A stretch of 64,000 nucleotides of DNA. Source: Flavobacterium sp. SUN046 (GTDB lineage: Bacteria; Bacteroidota; Bacteroidia; Flavobacteriales; Flavobacteriaceae). Location of the stretch: contig NZ_JAPQNT010000001.1 of assembly GCF_028867965.1 (NCBI RefSeq), positions 558,001 through 622,000 of the forward strand, given 5' to 3'. This document shows, piece after piece, positions 26,329 through 36,172 of this stretch. Each line of letters opens with the position of its first letter. Position 1 is the stretch's first letter. Below the pieces are notes generated by a model that worked only from the letters and a program-made list of their open reading frames with translations, was not told the origin of the DNA and ran no database searches. Position numbers and translations under genes: made by a program.

Positions 26329-28014
26329 ATGTCAACAGAAGAAAAGTCTTTAAATTTTATTGAACAAATCATAGAAGAAGATTTAAAAAACGGATTATCA
26401 AATGATAAACTTCGTTTTCGTTTTCCGCCTGAACCTAACGGTTATTTGCACGTTGGGCATGCGAGTGCTATTTGTTTGAATTTTGGTTTAGGAATTGATT
26501 ACAATGCGCCAGTCAACTTGCGTTTTGATGATACTAATCCGGCTAAAGAAGAACAGGAATTTGTTGACGCTATTAAAAAAGACGTAGAATGGCTAGGATA
26601 TACTTGGGCTAACGAATGTTATGCTTCCGATTATTTTCAAGAATTATACGATTGGGCGGTTGAGTTTATCAAAAAAGGAAAAGCCTATGTTGATAGCCAA
26701 ACTTCTGAAGAAATGGCGATTCAAAAAGGAACACCAACAACACCAGGAACTGATTCACCTTACAGAAATCGTTCTGTTGAAGAAAATTTAGATTTATTCG
26801 AAAGAATGAAAAACGGTGAATTTCCAAACGGAACTCATATTCTTCGTGCTAAAATAAGCATGGGCGCCAATAATATGTTGATGCGTGATCCAATTATGTA
26901 TCGAATTTTACACGCACATCATCACAGAACTGGCGACAAATGGTGTATTTATCCAATGTACGATTGGGCGCATGGCGAAAGTGATTATTTAGAACAAATT
27001 TCGCATTCATTTTGTACACTTGAATTTTTACCTCATAGAGAATTATACGATTGGTTTTTGAATCAAATATATGATGAATCTAAAACGCGTCCGAAACAAA
27101 GAGAATTTGCACGAAGAAATCTTTCACATACGGTAGTTTCAAAAAGAAAATTATTGCAATTAGTTCAAGAAAAGCATGTTACATCTTGGGATGATCCTAG
27201 AATGAGTACAATTTCTGGAATGAGAAGACGTGGTTATACACCAGCATCAATCCGTAATTTTGCCAATACAATTGGAATTGCAAAACGTACCAATCTTATA
27301 GATGTTTCGCTTTTAGAATTTTGTGTTCGTGAAGATTTGAACAAAACGGCACCAAGAGTTATGGCAGTTTTAAATCCGGTGAAGTTGGTAATTACCAATT
27401 ATCCTGAAGGAAAAGAAGAAAGCCTTGAAGCAGAAAATAGTCAAGAAGATGCAAGTTTAGGTTTCCGTCAAGTGCCATTTTCTAGAGAATTATACATCGA
27501 AAGAGAAGATTTTCAAGAAGAATCCAATAAGAAATTTTTTCGTTTGACTCTTGGAACCGAAGTCCGATTGAAAAACGCCTATATTATTAAAGGCGAATCA
27601 GTTGTAAAAGATTCAGATGGAACTATTACAGAAATTCATTGTACGTATGATGAAGATTCTAGAAGTGGAAGCGGAACGGAAGCTAGTCAAAGAAAAGTTA
27701 AAGGAACGATTCATTGGGTTTCAATTCAACATGCAATTCAAGCTGAAGTTCGTTTGTACGACCGACTTTTCACTCATGAAAATCCAGATGGTGATAAAGA
27801 AGTAGATTTCAAAGAATATATTAATCCAAATTCGCTAGAAGTTATCACAGGATATTTAGAGCCAAGTTTAGCAACCGCAAAAGATGGTGATAGATTTCAA
27901 TTTCAACGATTAGGATATTATTGTGTTGATAAAGATTCATCGGCAGAAAAATTAGTTTTTAATAAAACAGTTGGCTTAAGAGATACTTGGGCAAAAGTGG
28001 AAAGCAAAGAATAA
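26329..28014 (+). CDS. glnS: Glutaminyl-tRNA synthetase
   Basis: Class I aminoacyl-tRNA synthetase charging tRNA-Gln. The 561-residue protein has the HIGH motif as HVGH at 41-44 within PEPNGYLHVGHA, and the KMSKS-equivalent VSKRKL near 268-273, as in GlnRS. A C-terminal beta-barrel anticodon-binding part follows. It is transcribed alone and ends in a hairpin terminator at 28037. The 28015-28292 gap to the next gene otherwise shows only AT-rich sequence with no gene. Confidence 0.97.
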   Translation: MSTEEKSLNFIEQIIEEDLKNGLSNDKLRFRFPPEPNGYLHVGHASAICLNFGLGIDYNAPVNLRFDDTNPAKEEQEFVDAIKKDVEWLGYTWANECYASDYFQELYDWAVEFIKKGKAYVDSQTSEEMAIQKGTPTTPGTDSPYRNRSVEENLDLFERMKNGEFPNGTHILRAKISMGANNMLMRDPIMYRILHAHHHRTGDKWCIYPMYDWAHGESDYLEQISHSFCTLEFLPHRELYDWFLNQIYDESKTRPKQREFARRNLSHTVVSKRKLLQLVQEKHVTSWDDPRMSTISGMRRRGYTPASIRNFANTIGIAKRTNLIDVSLLEFCVREDLNKTAPRVMAVLNPVKLVITNYPEGKEESLEAENSQEDASLGFRQVPFSRELYIEREDFQEESNKKFFRLTLGTEVRLKNAYIIKGESVVKDSDGTITEIHCTYDEDSRSGSGTEASQRKVKGTIHWVSIQHAIQAEVRLYDRLFTHENPDGDKEVDFKEYINPNSLEVITGYLEPSLATAKDGDRFQFQRLGYYCVDKDSSAEKLVFNKTVGLRDTWAKVESKE

Positions 28015-28036
28015 TTTTAAATAGATTTTATATATC

Positions 28037-28064
28037 AAACCCAGCAGAAATGTTGGGTTTTCCT
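28037..28064 (+). terminator. Hairpin terminator of glnS
   Basis: AAACCCAGCA-GAAA-TGTTGGGTTTT forms a 10-bp stem (one G-U pair) with a GAAA tetraloop. Confidence 0.75.
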
Positions 28065-28292
28065 ATTATTGATAATTCTGATTGTAATTTAAAAAATCAT
28101 TTGTTTTCACTATCAAAAATGGAGTTCATAAATCGATTTTATCGCACTTTTTAAAATTAAATAACTTCGTATATATTTCATTTGATAACCGTTTAAAATA
28201 TTGCTTTAAAATAAGTTTTGTTGGTTTAACGCTGATTTAACATGATGATGTTCGAAAAATCCGTAACTTTATTAAAATTAAATGTAAAAGTT

Positions 28293-28622
28293 ATGTCAGA
28301 TAAAAATTCAAATGGTGCTTTAGCACTTTTAGTAGGTGCAGCGATAGGAGTTGGAGTCGGAATTTTATTTGCTCCAGATAAAGGTTCAAAAACTAGAGAG
28401 AAAATAAAAGAGGGTTTCGATGATTTTAAAGATCAAGCAAAATCAAAATGGGATAATATAGAAGAACAAGCCAAAGAAAAATTTACTAATGGTAAAGAAG
28501 ATTTGAAACAAACGGTTGAAGAATTACTTTCCAATTCAAGTTATAAAGCTGAAGAAGCAATCACTTTTCTTGAAGAAAAATTAGCCGAGTTGAAAGCACA
28601 AAACGCCAAACTACAAAAATAA
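28293..28622 (+). CDS. YtxH domain general-stress protein
   Basis: A 109-residue protein with an N-terminal hydrophobic segment rich in glycine (LALLVGAAIGVGVGILFAPDKG), typical of YtxH-like proteins, then a charged amphipathic coiled coil with FKDQAKSKWDNIEEQAKEK. I chose the ATG at 28293 (MSDKNSNGAL) because the earlier ATG at 28242 adds residues unlike the family. Its stop overlaps the ATG of the holin-like gene by one base, so they are coupled. The operon of three small envelope genes probably acts in stress response at the inner membrane. Confidence 0.85.
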   Translation: MSDKNSNGALALLVGAAIGVGVGILFAPDKGSKTREKIKEGFDDFKDQAKSKWDNIEEQAKEKFTNGKEDLKQTVEELLSNSSYKAEEAITFLEEKLAELKAQNAKLQK

Positions 28623-28972
28623 TGGCATTCGAAGAATTAAAAGAAAATACCGATGCAATACAAGAAAATGCAAAGGCATATCTAGAAAGCAGTATTTCAT
28701 ATTACAAACTTTGGGGATTTAAAGTAGCTATGAAATCAACTACTTTAATACTTAAGTTTTTCTTGATAGCGATGTGTTTGATGATTGTTTTGCTTTTTAT
28801 TTCAATTGCAGGAGCAATGGCTTTGGGTAATTTATTTCATAGTTATCCAATAGGATTTTTAATTGTTTCTGGAATTTATTTAGTTTTAGCATTACTATTA
28901 TTTTTAGTAAAAGACAAAATAGTGGAAGGTCCAATTTTGGAAAAATTCTCAGATATATTTTTTAACGACTAA
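28622..28972 (+). CDS. Phage holin-like membrane protein (Phage_holin_3_6 family)
   Basis: A 116-residue protein with two long hydrophobic helices (about 45-70 and 80-100) between a charged N-terminal helix and a short basic tail. The family is named after holins but in free-living bacteria these are chromosomal membrane proteins found beside YtxH genes. The layout YtxH, holin-like and a small DUF6327-like protein is one transcriptional unit with 1- and 2-base junctions. There is no other phage gene around, so this is not a prophage remnant. Confidence 0.8.
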   Translation: MAFEELKENTDAIQENAKAYLESSISYYKLWGFKVAMKSTTLILKFFLIAMCLMIVLLFISIAGAMALGNLFHSYPIGFLIVSGIYLVLALLLFLVKDKIVEGPILEKFSDIFFND

Positions 28973-28974
28973 TT

Positions 28975-29229
28975 ATGGAAAATAAAAAATATTCGTCTTA
29001 TGCTGAAATAGAAAGTGAATTGGAAATTCTAAAATTAGAAAAAGAAATTCACTATCAAAAAATGCTATTAAGTATTGATAAAACTAAAGAAGCAATTCTT
29101 CCGTCTAAATCGGCATCGTTTATTGGAAATCTATACAAACAAGTTTTTTCAGGAACTTATGGAACGATTTTAAGAATGGCAATTCCGTATCTTTTCAATT
29201 GGTATATAAACAGAAAAAGAGGCGATTAA
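28975..29229 (+). CDS. Small DUF6327-like protein
   Basis: An 84-residue protein with a helical, charged N-terminal part (YSSYAEIESELEILKLEKEI) and a hydrophobic C-terminal segment ending in an arginine/lysine-rich tail. I recall this pattern as DUF6327 from flavobacteria, always with YtxH and holin-like genes, but the function is unknown. The stop codon lies within the loop of the terminator hairpin that follows. Confidence 0.65.
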   Translation: MENKKYSSYAEIESELEILKLEKEIHYQKMLLSIDKTKEAILPSKSASFIGNLYKQVFSGTYGTILRMAIPYLFNWYINRKRGD

Positions 29230-29240
29230 GCCTCTTTTTT
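29214..29240 (+). terminator. Hairpin terminator of the YtxH operon
   Basis: AAAAAGAGGC-GATTAA-GCCTCTTTTT, a perfect 10-bp stem whose loop includes the stop codon of the last gene. Confidence 0.85.
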
Positions 29241-29258
29241 GTTAAACAAAAGTTTATA

Positions 29259-30245
29259 TTATGCTGGATCAGTCGGATTAGAAGTATCCGACGGATTGTA
29301 ATCTAAAGAAGATTTATTATCTCTATTTTTAACTCTTGGAGCTTGTTTTTTCATTTGTTCTCCAATAATATTTGAAGCAGTAAAACTAGTCACCATACTG
29401 TTCAACATATCACTAGCTGCTTGAGGTGAATTAGGCAATAAAATCAAGTTCGAATTTGTATCTGCACCAATCGCTTGCAAAGTGTCATAATGTTGTGTAA
29501 TTACTATCAACGCAGATGCTTCTTGAGAATTAATCCCAACCGCATTCAAAACCTCTACACTTTCTACCAAACCTTTAGCAATTTCTCTACGTTGATCGGC
29601 AATACCTTGACCTTGTAATTTCTTACTTTCTGCTTCTGCATTAGCTTTAGCAACAATTCTTATTCGTTGAGCTTCACTTTCAAATATTGCTGCAGTTTTT
29701 TCACGCTCGGCAGCATTAATTCGGTTCATCGCATTTTTTACCTGAATATCTGGATCAATATCGGTAACTAAAGTATTAATAATATCATAACCATAAGAAA
29801 CCATTGCTTCATTCAATTCTCGTTTTACAGCAATTGCAACATCATCCTTGCGAGCGAAAACTTCATCTAAAATTAGTTTTGGAACTTCAGCACGTACAAC
29901 ATCAAAAACGTAAGCAGTAATTTGATCATGTGGATATTCTAATTTGTAAAATGCCTCATAAACGTGCTCTGGAATTACCTTAAATTGTACCGAGATTTTC
30001 ATTTTCACAAACACATTGTCTCTTGTTTGTGTTTCAATAATTACATCAAGTTGTTGAATTCTTAAATTTACTCTACCAGCAATTCTATCTACAATTGGAA
30101 GTTTTAATTGTAAACCAGAATTTCTAATGCTTGTAAATTTACCAAAACGCTCAATAACTACAGCCGTTTGTTGTTTTACAGTAAAGAACGATGAAAGAAA
30201 AACAAACAATCCTAAGACTAATAAAACAATAATAATTGGATTCAT
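29259..30245 (-). CDS. SPFH/Band 7 domain protein (stomatin-like)
   Basis: The 328-residue protein has a short N-terminal membrane segment (about 3-20) then the Band 7/SPFH domain: VKQQTAVVIERFGKFTSIRNSGLQLKLPIVDRI through NAAEREKTAAIFESEAQRIRIVAKANAEAESKKLQG, which is the typical coiled-coil stretch. A proline-rich, charged tail follows. Such proteins form large inner-membrane rings that organise proteases and lipids (stomatin/paraslipin group). It is leftward, divergent from the PorT-like barrel gene at 30321, and there is no NfeD partner beside it. Confidence 0.92.
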   Translation of the reverse strand: MNPIIIVLLVLGLFVFLSSFFTVKQQTAVVIERFGKFTSIRNSGLQLKLPIVDRIAGRVNLRIQQLDVIIETQTRDNVFVKMKISVQFKVIPEHVYEAFYKLEYPHDQITAYVFDVVRAEVPKLILDEVFARKDDVAIAVKRELNEAMVSYGYDIINTLVTDIDPDIQVKNAMNRINAAEREKTAAIFESEAQRIRIVAKANAEAESKKLQGQGIADQRREIAKGLVESVEVLNAVGINSQEASALIVITQHYDTLQAIGADTNSNLILLPNSPQAASDMLNSMVTSFTASNIIGEQMKKQAPRVKNRDNKSSLDYNPSDTSNPTDPA

Positions 30246-30320
30246 ATTTATATTTTTTAAATGGTTATGTAGTTATTATACGATAAAAATGTATGTTTGT
30301 TACAAATTAACCAATCTATT

Positions 30321-30965
30321 ATGAAGAACCTTTTTTTAGCAATTGTTTTATTAGTTTCACTTTCTTCTTTTGCGCAATATGAAAATCGTGACGGAAATCG
30401 AATCGGAATTTCTGGCGGTGTAAATCAATCTACATTATTTGGTTCTAATTTTAGTGCCAAACCAGGAAATGGCTTTGCTGGCGGACTTTCAGTAAGAGGA
30501 AATTATTATAATAATTGGAGCATGATTTACGGAATGCAGTTTTTTGTAAACAAATTTTCGCTTGAATCTACTTTAAAACAAGATATCGATTATAGTTTAT
30601 CGGGCGTTCAAGTTAGATTACTGTTGAGTTATAATGTCGTAAAGGATCACGTTTCTTTTGATTTTGGACCCGTTTTACAAATAAATGGAAAAATGAGCAT
30701 TAACGGAACAGACGAAAATAAAATTTTAAACGGAACTTTATTAAGAGCCAATCAAATTGTAGATGTTTCTAAAATAAACGGAAATGCTTACGTAGGAATT
30801 TCGGCTGGTGGCAAAGTAGTTAGACTAGTTGTTTTTTATGAATATGGTTTTACAAATGTTTTTGGAAATTTAAACAGTCAAGACGGACTAACTTTATTAA
30901 ACGGAAATAGAAATTTTAAAGGAAACATTGGAACTTTAAGCGGTCAGATAATATTTAATTTGTAA
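30321..30965 (+). CDS. Outer-membrane beta-barrel protein (PorT-like)
   Basis: The protein has a signal peptide MKNLFLAIVLLVSLSSFAQ (ends near residue 19) and then about 195 residues of alternating strands typical of small Bacteroidetes barrels (for example GISGGVNQSTLFGSN, YNNWSMIYGMQFFVN, YEYGFTNVFGN). The start was placed at 30321, since the upstream ATG at 30297 would put eight residues in front of the signal peptide. It resembles the PorT/OMP_b-brl family, but assignment to PorT itself, a type IX secretion component, is not supported. Confidence 0.8.
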   Translation: MKNLFLAIVLLVSLSSFAQYENRDGNRIGISGGVNQSTLFGSNFSAKPGNGFAGGLSVRGNYYNNWSMIYGMQFFVNKFSLESTLKQDIDYSLSGVQVRLLLSYNVVKDHVSFDFGPVLQINGKMSINGTDENKILNGTLLRANQIVDVSKINGNAYVGISAGGKVVRLVVFYEYGFTNVFGNLNSQDGLTLLNGNRNFKGNIGTLSGQIIFNL

Positions 30966-30975
30966 AAAAATAAAA

Positions 30976-31017
30976 CCGCAGATTCACAGATTATCTCTAA
31001 AATCTGCGAATCTGCGG
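30976..31017. terminator. Bidirectional hairpin, dispersed-repeat type
   Basis: CCGCAGATTCACAGATT pairs with AATCTGCGAATCTGCGG (17-bp stem, one mismatch), with T-runs outside on the right and A-runs on the left. It lies between convergent PorT-like and gltX genes. The CCGCAGATT words are of a kind I know as a dispersed repeat in flavobacteria. Confidence 0.75.
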
Positions 31018-31030
31018 TATTTTTTTTGAT

Positions 31031-32581
31031 TTAAAGCTTTAAACTTGCAATCGCTTTTTCCAATCGCTTAATAGTTTCGTCTTTTCCAATCAATTCAACA
31101 ATATCAAAAAGATGCGGACCTTTTAAAGCACCAACCAAACTCAAACGAAAAGGTTGCATTACTTTTCCCATTCCAATTTCGTTTTTTGTCATCCAATCTT
31201 TTACAATAGTTTCAATATTTACAGATGTAAAATCGCCAATATTTTCTAATACCGAAATTAATTGTTGTATTAAATTCGGAGTTTCTTCTTTCCAATTTTT
31301 AGCCGCTTTTTCATCATAAGAAGTAGGAGCAATAAAGAAATAATCTGATAATTCATAAAATTCAGAAACAAAATTAGCACGTTCTTTTATCAAGGAAACG
31401 ATTTTTGTTAATTTTTCATTGCTTAAAATTAGTAATCCACCTTTATCAGTTAATTCAATATTATTGAATAAAGCATTCTCGTTCAAAATTTTTTCAAATG
31501 ATTTAGCCAAACTTTCATCACTTTGCTTCTGCAAATACTGATGATTAAACCATTTATTTTTCTCTGGATCAAATTTTGCTCCAGCTTTATGAACTCTATT
31601 CAAATCAAATTTTTCGGCTAATTCTTCTAATGAAAATAGCTCTTGATCTGTTCCGTCATTCCAACCTAATAAAGCTAAAAAGTTAACAACAGCTTCTGGG
31701 AAAAATCCGTTTTCTCTATATCCAGATGAAATTCCTTCTTCGGTTTTCCACTCTAAAGGAAACACAGGAAATCCTAATTTATCGCCATCACGTTTGGATA
31801 ATTTTCCGTTTCCGACTGGTTTTAAAATTAAAGGTAAATGTGCAAATTCTGGTGCTTCCCAACCAAATGCTTTATATAATAAAACGTGTAATGGCATACT
31901 TGGCAACCATTCTTCACCACGAATTACATGCGAAGTTTCCATCAAATGGTCGTCAACAATATTCGCTAAATGATACGTCGGCATTCCATCCGATTTGAAC
32001 AAAACTTTATCGTCTAATAAATTAGTTTCAAATTTTATATCGCCACGAATAATATCTTGTAAATGCAACGTTTCATTTACAGGCGTTTTAAATCGGATAA
32101 CAAAATCTTCACCAGCGGTTATTCTTTTTTCAGTTTCTTCTTTTGAAATAACTAAAGAAGTATCTAATTTGTCGCGATTGTGCCAGTTGTAGATGAATGT
32201 TTTTCCTTCGGCTTCGTGTTGTTTTCTATGTGCATCTAAAGCTTCAGCTGTATCAAAAGCATAATACGCCCAACCCGAATTTATCAATTGATCCGCATAT
32301 TGTTTGTACAAATCTTTTCGTTCTGATTGTCGGTAAGGCCCAAATTTTTCGTTTTTTCCAACCGTTTCACTTGGCGCAATTCCCAACCAATCTAGAGCTT
32401 CAAGAATGTATTGTTCAGCACCTTCAACAAATCGATTTTGATCGGTATCTTCAATACGCAAATAGAAAACACCATTGTTTTTTTTGGCAAATAAATAATT
32501 GAATAAGGCAGTACGAACACCGCCAATATGTAAAGGTCCAGTCGGACTTGGTGCAAAACGCACACGAACTTGTTTAGACAT
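31031..32581 (-). CDS. gltX: Glutamyl-tRNA synthetase
   Basis: Class I aminoacyl-tRNA synthetase charging tRNA-Glu. The 516-residue protein has FAPSPTGPLHIGGVRTA at 9-25 (HIGG version of the HIGH motif) and KLSKRDG near 266-272 (KMSKS loop). The C-terminal helical anticodon-binding domain is complete. A TATCTTTG box on the minus strand at 32599-32606 is a probable promoter. It is leftward, against the main direction here, and convergent with the PorT-like gene. Confidence 0.97.
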   Translation of the reverse strand: MSKQVRVRFAPSPTGPLHIGGVRTALFNYLFAKKNNGVFYLRIEDTDQNRFVEGAEQYILEALDWLGIAPSETVGKNEKFGPYRQSERKDLYKQYADQLINSGWAYYAFDTAEALDAHRKQHEAEGKTFIYNWHNRDKLDTSLVISKEETEKRITAGEDFVIRFKTPVNETLHLQDIIRGDIKFETNLLDDKVLFKSDGMPTYHLANIVDDHLMETSHVIRGEEWLPSMPLHVLLYKAFGWEAPEFAHLPLILKPVGNGKLSKRDGDKLGFPVFPLEWKTEEGISSGYRENGFFPEAVVNFLALLGWNDGTDQELFSLEELAEKFDLNRVHKAGAKFDPEKNKWFNHQYLQKQSDESLAKSFEKILNENALFNNIELTDKGGLLILSNEKLTKIVSLIKERANFVSEFYELSDYFFIAPTSYDEKAAKNWKEETPNLIQQLISVLENIGDFTSVNIETIVKDWMTKNEIGMGKVMQPFRLSLVGALKGPHLFDIVELIGKDETIKRLEKAIASLKL

Positions 32582-32773
32582 GATTGTAAAATTTAATACA
32601 AAGATACGATTTCAAAAGTCAATTTCAATTTCAAAAATCAACTTCAAAAATCTTAATACTTATTACTCAAATCTTGACACCCTTTTATTCGAAAATCCTT
32701 TTTGCAAATATTTAACTTTGATGCTACGTATAAATTTGTATTTTTATCGGTTATAAACAAAGTATTAACAATT

Positions 32774-35700
32774 TTGGAAAATCAGAATATAATTTACAGT
32801 AAACTCGAACAGTTTATTAAGAAGTTTTACACAAACGAATTGCTACGTGGAACCATTTTCTTCGTCGGAATTGGTTTATTGTATTTTCTTTTTACACTTT
32901 TTGTAGAATATTTTCTTTGGTTAAAACCAACAGCTAGAACGGTTTTGTTTTGGACGTTTATTGTTGTGGAACTTTTTCTGCTTTTAAGATTTATATTATT
33001 TCCTTTATTCAAGTTGTTCAAACTTCAAAAAGGAATTGATTTTAACGACGCATCCAAAATCATTGGAAATCATTTTAGTGAAGTAGGCGATAAGCTAACA
33101 AACTTTTTACAATTATCTCAAGATCAAAATAAATCGGAATTATTACTGGCTTCGATTGATCAAAAAGCCAATACGTTGCAACCAATTCCGTTTGGAAACG
33201 CTATTAATTTTGGAAAGAATAGAAAATATTTACCACTTGCAATCATTCCAATTTTGTTTTTTGCGTTCTTTTATTTAAGCGGAAACAGTAATTTTATATC
33301 ACAAAGTTTCAATCGTGTGGTGCATTACAAAGAGCAATTTTTGCCACCAGCACCATTTGAATTTCAACTTTTAAATAAAGATTTACAAACTGAACAAAAT
33401 CAAGATTTCATTCTAAAAGTTAAAACCGTTGGTAAAGTTGTTCCAGAAAATGCGATGATTTTTATTGGAAATGAAAGTTATTTTATGGAAAGCAATAAAG
33501 CCGGCGAATTTCAATTTGTGATTTCGAAGCCTAAAGAAAGCCTAGAATTTCATATTGAAGCCAATGATGTTTCTTCGAATGAATATGAATTGAATGTCGT
33601 AACTGTTCCATCAATTGCAAATTTCGAGATGGTTTTGAATTTCCCGGGATATTTGAATAAAAAATCTGAAGTTATTAAAGGAACAGGAAACGCAGTTTTA
33701 CCTGAAGGAACGCGTGTAACTTGGAGAATGAATACGTTGGCAACTCAAAAAGTGGAATGGTTGGATGCTTCAGCAAAATATTCATTTACTAAACAAGAAA
33801 ATCAGTTTTTATTATCTAAAAATATTACACAAAATACAGACTATCAAATTGTTACTTCTAATTCTAAAGTTCAAAATTATGAGAAGTTAAATTATCAGAT
33901 TTCTGTTGTTAAAGATCAATTTCCAACGATATCTGTTGGTAATGCGCCAGATAGTCTTAAAATTGAAAAAAACTATGTTTTAGGACAAGTTTCTGATGAT
34001 TATGGTTTGTCCAAATTGCAAGTTGTTTATTATCCAAAAGATAAACCGAGTGTTGCCAAACGTGGAACAATTGCTGTAAAACGAGATGTTTATGACCAAT
34101 TTGTATTTGCTTTTCCGAGTAATCTTCCTGTGGAACAAGGAGTTTCGTATGAATATTATTTTGAGATTTTTGACAATGATGCTTTACATAATTTTAAAAG
34201 CTCAAAATCATCTGTATTCTCCAATAGAATTGCAACTGAATCTGAAAAAGAAGATCAGGTTTTACAACAACAAAATGACAACATTAATTCTTTAGAAAAA
34301 TCTTTAAAAACTCAAGATAAGCAATTGAACGAAATGGAGAAGTTGCAAAAAATGGGAAAAGAAAAAGACAATCTTGAATTCAAAGAACAACAAAAAGTTA
34401 ATGATTTCTTGAATAAACAAAAACAGCAAGATGAAATGATGAAGAACTTTGCTGAGAAAATGAAAGACAATCTCGACAAAGTCAAAACAGAAAAGAAAGA
34501 TGAAGTTAAAGAACTTTTAAAAGACAGACTTGAAAAAGTGGATAAAGATTTAGAAAAAAATAAAAAGCTTTTAGAAGAATTACAAAAGCTAAATGAAAAA
34601 TTAGAGAAAGAAGAGCTGTTCGAGAAAATGGACAAACTTAAACAACAAAGTAAAAATCAAACCAAAAGTTTACAGCAATTAGTAGAACTTACCAAGAAAT
34701 ATTATGTTGAAAAGAAAGCTGAACAAATTGCCGATAAATTAGACAAACTTTCTGAAAAGCAAGACAAATTATCTGATAATGACAAAGAGAATTCGACTGA
34801 AAAACAAGACGAAATCAACAAAGAATTTGATAAGATACAAGAAGAATTAAAAGAACTAGACAAAGACAATAAAGAATTAAAAACACCAGTTGAACTGCCA
34901 GATACAGCTCCAAAGGAGAAAAGTATTGACGAAGATTTAAAAAATGCTTCAGATCAATTGAAGAAAGATTCCAAAGCAGGAGCTAAGCCAAAACAAAAAA
35001 GCGCTTCTAAGAAAATGAAGCAAATGAGTCAGGACATGCAAGCAAGTATGGAATCTAGTGAACAAGATCAAATGGTAGAAGATATTGAAATGTTACGTCA
35101 AATTTTAGACAATCTTTTGGCGTATTCTTTTTCTCAAGAAGATGTAATGAAACAGTTTAAAGGGTTGAAAAGAGGTTCGCCATCATTCAATAAAAATCTC
35201 AAAATTCAACAAGATTTAAAACAAGAATTCAAACATGTTGATGATAGTTTATTTGCACTTTCATTACGTAATCCAAAGATAGCAGAAGAAGTCACGACCG
35301 AAGTTGGAAATGTACAATACAACGTTGATAAAGCTATAGAAACTTTGGCAGATGCAAATGTTCCTAAAGGAGTTTCTCACCAGCAATTTGCAACAAGTGC
35401 CGCTAATAAACTTGCTGATATGTTGGCTTCAACGTTAAACAACATGCAAATGTCAATGTCAATGTCGGGTTCAGGAAAAGGCAAGCCAAAACCCGGTCAA
35501 GGTCAAGGAGAAATGCAGTTACCAGATATTATTAAAAAGCAAGATGGTTTAGGTGAAAAAGCAAAAAAAGGAATGAAACCTGGCCAAAAACCTGGCGAAG
35601 GAAGTTCTGGAAAAGAGGGTGAAAAAGAAGGCGGTAAAGAAGGACAAAAAGAAGGTAAAGACGGAAAAGATGGAAAAGGCAAAGATGGAAAGTCTGGTCA

Positions 35701-36172
35701 AAGTGGAAATGGCGGAAACAGTCAAGGTAAGAAAGATGGTGAAAACGGACAAGATGGTGAAGGCGACGCTAAAGCTATAATGGAGATTTATAAAGAACAG
35801 CAACAATTGCGTGAAGCGCTACAAAATGAATTAAACAAACAAGGTTTAGGCGGTCAAGGTCAGAATGCTTTAGATCAAATGAAACAAATTGAAAAGCAAC
35901 TTTTGAATAAAGGTTTTAATAATGATGTATTGCAAAAGATGTTAAATTTAAAATACGAACTATTAAAGTTAGATAAAGCAGTTCAACAACAAGGAGAAGA
36001 AAAAAAGCGTCAATCGGAAACGAATAAGAAAGAATTTACCAATTCCACAAATGCGTTACCAACGCGTCTGCAAGAATATTTGAATAGTGTAGAAATTTTA
36101 AACCGACAAACATTACCTTTGCGCTCGAATTTTAATCAAAAAGTTCAAGAATATTTTAAAACAAATGATTAG
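32774..36172 (+). CDS. DUF4175 family protein
   Basis: A protein of about 1132 residues with N-terminal membrane helices (near 30-80 and 160-180), a domain with beta-strands (200-500), a long coiled coil rich in K/E/Q (about 490-760) and a glycine-lysine-rich low-complexity tract (about 930-1010) with GKEGEK, GKDGKDGKG, then a helical end. DUF4175 proteins are envelope proteins of unknown function. I prefer the TTG start at 32774 (LENQNIIYSKLEQF): two TAnnTTTG boxes (32713 and 32731) lie after the only upstream ATG at 32702, so transcription probably starts downstream of it. The ATG at 32702 remains possible. The end overlaps ybeY by 8 bases. Confidence 0.8.
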   Translation: MENQNIIYSKLEQFIKKFYTNELLRGTIFFVGIGLLYFLFTLFVEYFLWLKPTARTVLFWTFIVVELFLLLRFILFPLFKLFKLQKGIDFNDASKIIGNHFSEVGDKLTNFLQLSQDQNKSELLLASIDQKANTLQPIPFGNAINFGKNRKYLPLAIIPILFFAFFYLSGNSNFISQSFNRVVHYKEQFLPPAPFEFQLLNKDLQTEQNQDFILKVKTVGKVVPENAMIFIGNESYFMESNKAGEFQFVISKPKESLEFHIEANDVSSNEYELNVVTVPSIANFEMVLNFPGYLNKKSEVIKGTGNAVLPEGTRVTWRMNTLATQKVEWLDASAKYSFTKQENQFLLSKNITQNTDYQIVTSNSKVQNYEKLNYQISVVKDQFPTISVGNAPDSLKIEKNYVLGQVSDDYGLSKLQVVYYPKDKPSVAKRGTIAVKRDVYDQFVFAFPSNLPVEQGVSYEYYFEIFDNDALHNFKSSKSSVFSNRIATESEKEDQVLQQQNDNINSLEKSLKTQDKQLNEMEKLQKMGKEKDNLEFKEQQKVNDFLNKQKQQDEMMKNFAEKMKDNLDKVKTEKKDEVKELLKDRLEKVDKDLEKNKKLLEELQKLNEKLEKEELFEKMDKLKQQSKNQTKSLQQLVELTKKYYVEKKAEQIADKLDKLSEKQDKLSDNDKENSTEKQDEINKEFDKIQEELKELDKDNKELKTPVELPDTAPKEKSIDEDLKNASDQLKKDSKAGAKPKQKSASKKMKQMSQDMQASMESSEQDQMVEDIEMLRQILDNLLAYSFSQEDVMKQFKGLKRGSPSFNKNLKIQQDLKQEFKHVDDSLFALSLRNPKIAEEVTTEVGNVQYNVDKAIETLADANVPKGVSHQQFATSAANKLADMLASTLNNMQMSMSMSGSGKGKPKPGQGQGEMQLPDIIKKQDGLGEKAKKGMKPGQKPGEGSSGKEGEKEGGKEGQKEGKDGKDGKGKDGKSGQSGNGGNSQGKKDGENGQDGEGDAKAIMEIYKEQQQLREALQNELNKQGLGGQGQNALDQMKQIEKQLLNKGFNNDVLQKMLNLKYELLKLDKAVQQQGEEKKRQSETNKKEFTNSTNALPTRLQEYLNSVEILNRQTLPLRSNFNQKVQEYFKTND

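Noticed and set aside
28293..29229. Holin-like gene as a prophage remnant
   Set aside because: It sits in a YtxH operon with no lysis, capsid or integrase genes; such genes are chromosomal in this group.
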